Assembly: GCF_000336385.2 (NCBI RefSeq)
Contig: NZ_HG424587.1
Location: 1-48,822 of the forward strand
Length of the DNA stretch: 48,822 nt
Source of the DNA: Lysobacter antibioticus HS124
Lineage (GTDB): Bacteria; Pseudomonadota; Gammaproteobacteria; Xanthomonadales; Xanthomonadaceae
Reading direction: 5' to 3'
Below, one piece after another: positions 48,179 to 48,822 of the stretch (position 1 is its first letter; the number at the start of each line of letters is the position of its first letter). The notes under the pieces are model-generated. The model did no database searches and had not been told where the DNA came from. It saw nothing but the letters and a program-made list of their open reading frames with translations. A program made the position numbers and the translations under genes.

Positions 48179-48822
48179 TCAGCGCGCCCCGCCGCTCAGG
48201 TGCAGGGGGCCTTGCGGGCCGGTCATGCGGAACGGGATGGATTCCAGGCGCATGCCGCGGTTGACCTGGACCGCGAAGTGCAGGTGCGGGCCGGTGCTGA
48301 AGCCGGTATTGCCCGATAAGCCGATCTGCTGCCCGGCGCGCACCCGCTGGCCGAGCCGCACCATCACTCCGCCGTCGTCCTTGAGGTGGGCGTACAGGGC
48401 CATGCTGCCGTCCTCGTGGAGGATGCGGACGAAATTGGCGCGGTCGCCGTACTTCTCCAGGTTCAGTCCGGCCTTGTCGAAGTCGGACTCGACCTGCATC
48501 ACCGTGCCGTCGCGCGCGGCCAGCACCGGGGTGCCGATGTCGGCGGCGAAGTCGACCGCGTAGCGGTGTTCGGGCTCGTTGTGGCTGAAATGGCCGCCGT
48601 AGCCCTGGTCGATGCGGAACTGCTGCTGCTGCAGCGGCAGCAGGTAGTCGACGTTGCGCGCGCGCGCGTCCGGGTCGCCGGGGGTGCTGCGCATATTGAG
48701 TTCGAAGTCGCCGCCGCGGGTCGGGTCCTGCGCGCTGAGCACCGCCACCACCGCGCTGCTGCGCGCGTCGACGATGGCCCGCGCCGGCAGGTGCGGCGAG
48801 CCGACGATGTTGTTGCTGTGGG
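48179..48822 (-). CDS. M23-family (LytM) metallopeptidase, 5' end outside window
   Basis: The reading frame runs out of the window at 48822, so the N-terminus is missing; 214 complete codons are visible including the stop. The sequence shows the LytM zinc motifs HRYAVDF (HxxxD) and GPHLHF (HxH), with GTPVLAARDGTVMQVESDFD, MALYAHLKDDGGV and RVRAGQQIGLSGNTGFSTG between them. These enzymes cut peptidoglycan cross-links or oligoglycine and some act as regulators. The visible upstream part, about 75 residues, looks like a beta domain (PARAIVDARSSAVVAVLSAQ). No export signal is seen because the start is cut off. Confidence 0.92.
   Translation of the reverse strand, partial: HSNNIVGSPHLPARAIVDARSSAVVAVLSAQDPTRGGDFELNMRSTPGDPDARARNVDYLLPLQQQQFRIDQGYGGHFSHNEPEHRYAVDFAADIGTPVLAARDGTVMQVESDFDKAGLNLEKYGDRANFVRILHEDGSMALYAHLKDDGGVMVRLGQRVRAGQQIGLSGNTGFSTGPHLHFAVQVNRGMRLESIPFRMTGPQGPLHLSGGAR

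Overview
The window is chromosomal DNA from a high-GC gammaproteobacterium, most likely a Xanthomonadaceae member close to Lysobacter. This rests on the overall gene repertoire and not on any rRNA or typing marker: a Lys/Ala histone H1-like protein, paired large TonB receptors whose plugs start TTLDR(I/V)xVTGSR, a GTP-type PEP carboxykinase, a FadE-type dehydrogenase, two short ECF sigma/anti-sigma modules, and intergenic heptanucleotide arrays. No rRNA, tRNA, CRISPR array, transposase, integrase or prophage gene was seen.

Layout. 1-1123: an ECF sigma factor and its membrane anti-sigma partner (the latter cut by the window edge). 1213-3192: a stomatin/SPFH protein, an NfeD partner and a secreted protein in one tight operon. 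3326-5585: glycine cleavage genes gcvT and gcvH with a DsbA-like isomerase between them. 5586-7040: a long gene-poor stretch that carries a consensus promoter and what looks like a small transcribed RNA or attenuated leader, ahead of the histone-like gene (7041-7433). 7914-11817: a membrane-anchored SRPBCC protein, a beta-lactamase-fold serine hydrolase and a GMC oxidoreductase. 12102-17113: two TLC-type nucleotide exchange carriers with a membrane metallophosphoesterase and a Tat-exported NAD(P)-fold protein, largely translationally coupled; this is the most unusual gene cluster in the window. 17223-20153: small membrane proteins, an MFS exporter and a hotdog thioesterase. 20154-26147: a 23-unit heptad array, fadE, a divergent TetR regulator, pckG and a REP-like cluster, a lipid/gluconeogenesis block. 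26242-28407: a second ECF sigma, anti-sigma and DUF4097 operon closed by a strong terminator. 28573-29835: a TPR-aspartyl hydroxylase.

29970-37668: two paralogous TonB-dependent receptors, each with its own intrinsic terminator and an identical 18-bp promoter block placed exactly 16 bp from the -10 box, followed by an unrecognised exported protein with a good sigma-70 promoter. 37815-48822: housekeeping and envelope genes: hslO, mtgA, a GtrB-like glycosyltransferase overlapping a CBS-domain protein, a tandem pair of duplicated lipoproteins, an AsmA-like protein, a hemolysin III family protein, a small membrane protein, prfC with a coupled unknown gene, and a partial M23 peptidase.

The candidates for undescribed biology are the nucleotide-carrier/phosphoesterase cluster (12102-17113), the putative small RNA upstream of the histone-like gene (about 6589-6810), the shared TonB-receptor promoter architecture, and a 12-bp palindrome found upstream of two unrelated genes. 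All functional statements come from reading motifs by eye; no database search was possible.
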